Source: Methylobacterium sp. SyP6R
GTDB taxonomy: Bacteria > Pseudomonadota > Alphaproteobacteria > Rhizobiales > Beijerinckiaceae
Reading direction: 5' to 3'
NCBI RefSeq assembly: GCF_019216885.1
Contig: NZ_JAAQRC020000001.1
Span: 3,392,501-3,456,500 of the forward strand
DNA: 64,000 bases
Shown: positions 63,262 through 64,000 of the stretch, in pieces
Layout of the letters: each line of letters opens with the position of its first letter
Position numbering within the stretch: the first letter of the stretch is position 1
Notes under the pieces: model-generated
The model's database searches: none
What the model saw: only the letters and a program-made list of their open reading frames with translations
Told to the model about the DNA's origin: nothing
Made by a program: the position numbers and the translations under genes

Positions 63262-64000
63262 TCAGGCCGGCGGCGCGGTCCACACCGCATCGCGCACGGT
63301 GATCGCCCGCGGGATCAGGCCGAGCCGGTGGAAGCGGTCGGCGGTGGCCTGCTGGCCGGCGAGGATCGCGTTGCTCAACGGGCGGACGGCGAACTGGGTG
63401 CGGTCGGCCGCGACCTTCTGGATCGGGTAGGGGATGCCGGTGATATCGGTGAGCGCCCGCGCCACCTGATCGCGATGCGCTTCCGCCCAGGCGGCGCCCT
63501 GTTCCAGCGCCCGCAAGGCCGCGCGCACCACCGCCGGATGAGCCTGCGCGAAGGTTCTGTCGGCCAGGAAGTAGCCGGAGACGTCGAGGGTCTGGCCCGA
63601 GGTGGTGAGCACCCGGGTGGCGTCGCGCGCCTGCGCGATGGCGAAGTACGGATCCCAGATCGCCCAGGCGTCGACGCTGCCGCCGGTGAAGGCCGAGCCG
63701 GCATCGGCCGGGGAGAGGTAGACCGGCGTGATGTCGGAAAAGCGCAGGCCCGCCTTCTCCAGGGCGGCGACCAGCAGGTTGTGCGAGGAGGTGCCGCGGG
63801 CCACCGCCACCTTGCGGCCCTTGAGATCGGCCACCGTGCGGATCGGCGACGCCTCCTTGACGAGGATCGCCTCGCCCTCGCCGGAGGGCGCCGCGGCGGC
63901 CGTATAGACGAGGTTGCCGCCCGCGGCCTGTGAGAAGATCGGCGGGGCGTCGCCCGTATAACCGAAATCGATGCTGCCGGCATTCAGCGCCTCGAGGAGC
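63262..64000 (-). CDS. ssuA: Aliphatic sulfonate ABC transporter substrate-binding protein, SsuA-like, 5' end missing
   Basis: The C-terminal 245 codons of a gene that continues beyond the right edge. It reads LLEALNAGSIDFGYTGDAPP, then SGEGEAILVKEASPIRTVAD, LKGRKVAVARGTSSHNLLVA, SPADAGSAFTGGSVDAWAIW then DPYFAIAQAR, characteristic of SsuA-type sulfonate-binding proteins. The signal peptide is outside the window. It is transcribed in the same direction as the downstream six-gene operon but separated by 135 bp, so co-regulation under sulfur limitation is plausible. Confidence 0.88.
   Translation of the reverse strand, partial: LLEALNAGSIDFGYTGDAPPIFSQAAGGNLVYTAAAAPSGEGEAILVKEASPIRTVADLKGRKVAVARGTSSHNLLVAALEKAGLRFSDITPVYLSPADAGSAFTGGSVDAWAIWDPYFAIAQARDATRVLTTSGQTLDVSGYFLADRTFAQAHPAVVRAALRALEQGAAWAEAHRDQVARALTDITGIPYPIQKVAADRTQFAVRPLSNAILAGQQATADRFHRLGLIPRAITVRDAVWTAPPA

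Overview
The window is high-GC DNA (roughly 70% by eye) from an alphaproteobacterium, most likely a Rhizobiales/Hyphomicrobiales member close to Methylobacterium. That placement is inferred from gene content: a RegB/RegA (ActS/ActR) redox pair, an intracellular PHB depolymerase, a BioR-type biotin repressor with its TTATMKATAA boxes, TadE/TadG-like genes, a DUF2336 protein and the overall base composition. No rRNA, tRNA or CRISPR array was found. Almost all of the window reads as chromosomal housekeeping DNA with a few small accessory insertions.

Layout. 1-7 kb: 5' part of an M3 oligopeptidase (pepF), an NtrC-type response regulator, a YcbB-type L,D-transpeptidase, a decayed IS4-family transposase, and pyrD with a DUF952 gene. 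7-12 kb: an S24-type repressor lacking the usual catalytic Ser, a 1175-residue transporter-fused hybrid histidine kinase, and an SmtB-metallothionein operon with a 12-2-12 SmtB box. 12-19 kb: glycogen metabolism (glgA and a GH13 enzyme on the minus strand, glgP on the plus strand). 19-24 kb: a YefM/YoeB toxin-antitoxin pair, an OpgD-like glucan protein with a small membrane protein, a gamma-glutamyltransferase-family hydrolase and a DUF4926/DUF6883 pair. 24-28.6 kb: RegA/RegB, PHB depolymerase and a YgjP-like metallopeptidase.

28.7-34 kb holds exported proteins and a compact operon ending in two large family-2 glycosyltransferases. 34-42 kb: purC, an HpaI-type aldolase, a carboxylesterase, an AlkA-like glycosylase, gluQ, and an EmrAB-type efflux operon with a divergent TetR regulator and its palindromic operator. 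42-50 kb: a TadE/TadE/TadG set, a YfhO-type membrane protein with a beta-repeat exported partner, a nitroreductase and a flavin reductase. 50-57 kb: an orphan ParD antitoxin, a lytic transglycosylase with a DUF2336 gene, a 38-residue membrane peptide, the bioB-bioY-bioR biotin locus and a methyltransferase. 57-64 kb: a six-gene operon (polar amino acid-type ABC transporter, MmgE/PrpD protein, flavin-dependent monooxygenase) beside a truncated ssuA-like gene, which looks like a sulfur-compound scavenging module.

The least explained parts are the six-gene ABC/monooxygenase/PrpD operon, the exported-protein and glycosyltransferase operon, the DUF4926/DUF6883 pair, and the YfhO/beta-repeat pair. 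Several G/C-rich palindromic elements of recurring type sit between genes. All function calls rest on reading motifs and overall sequence resemblance; no database search was run.
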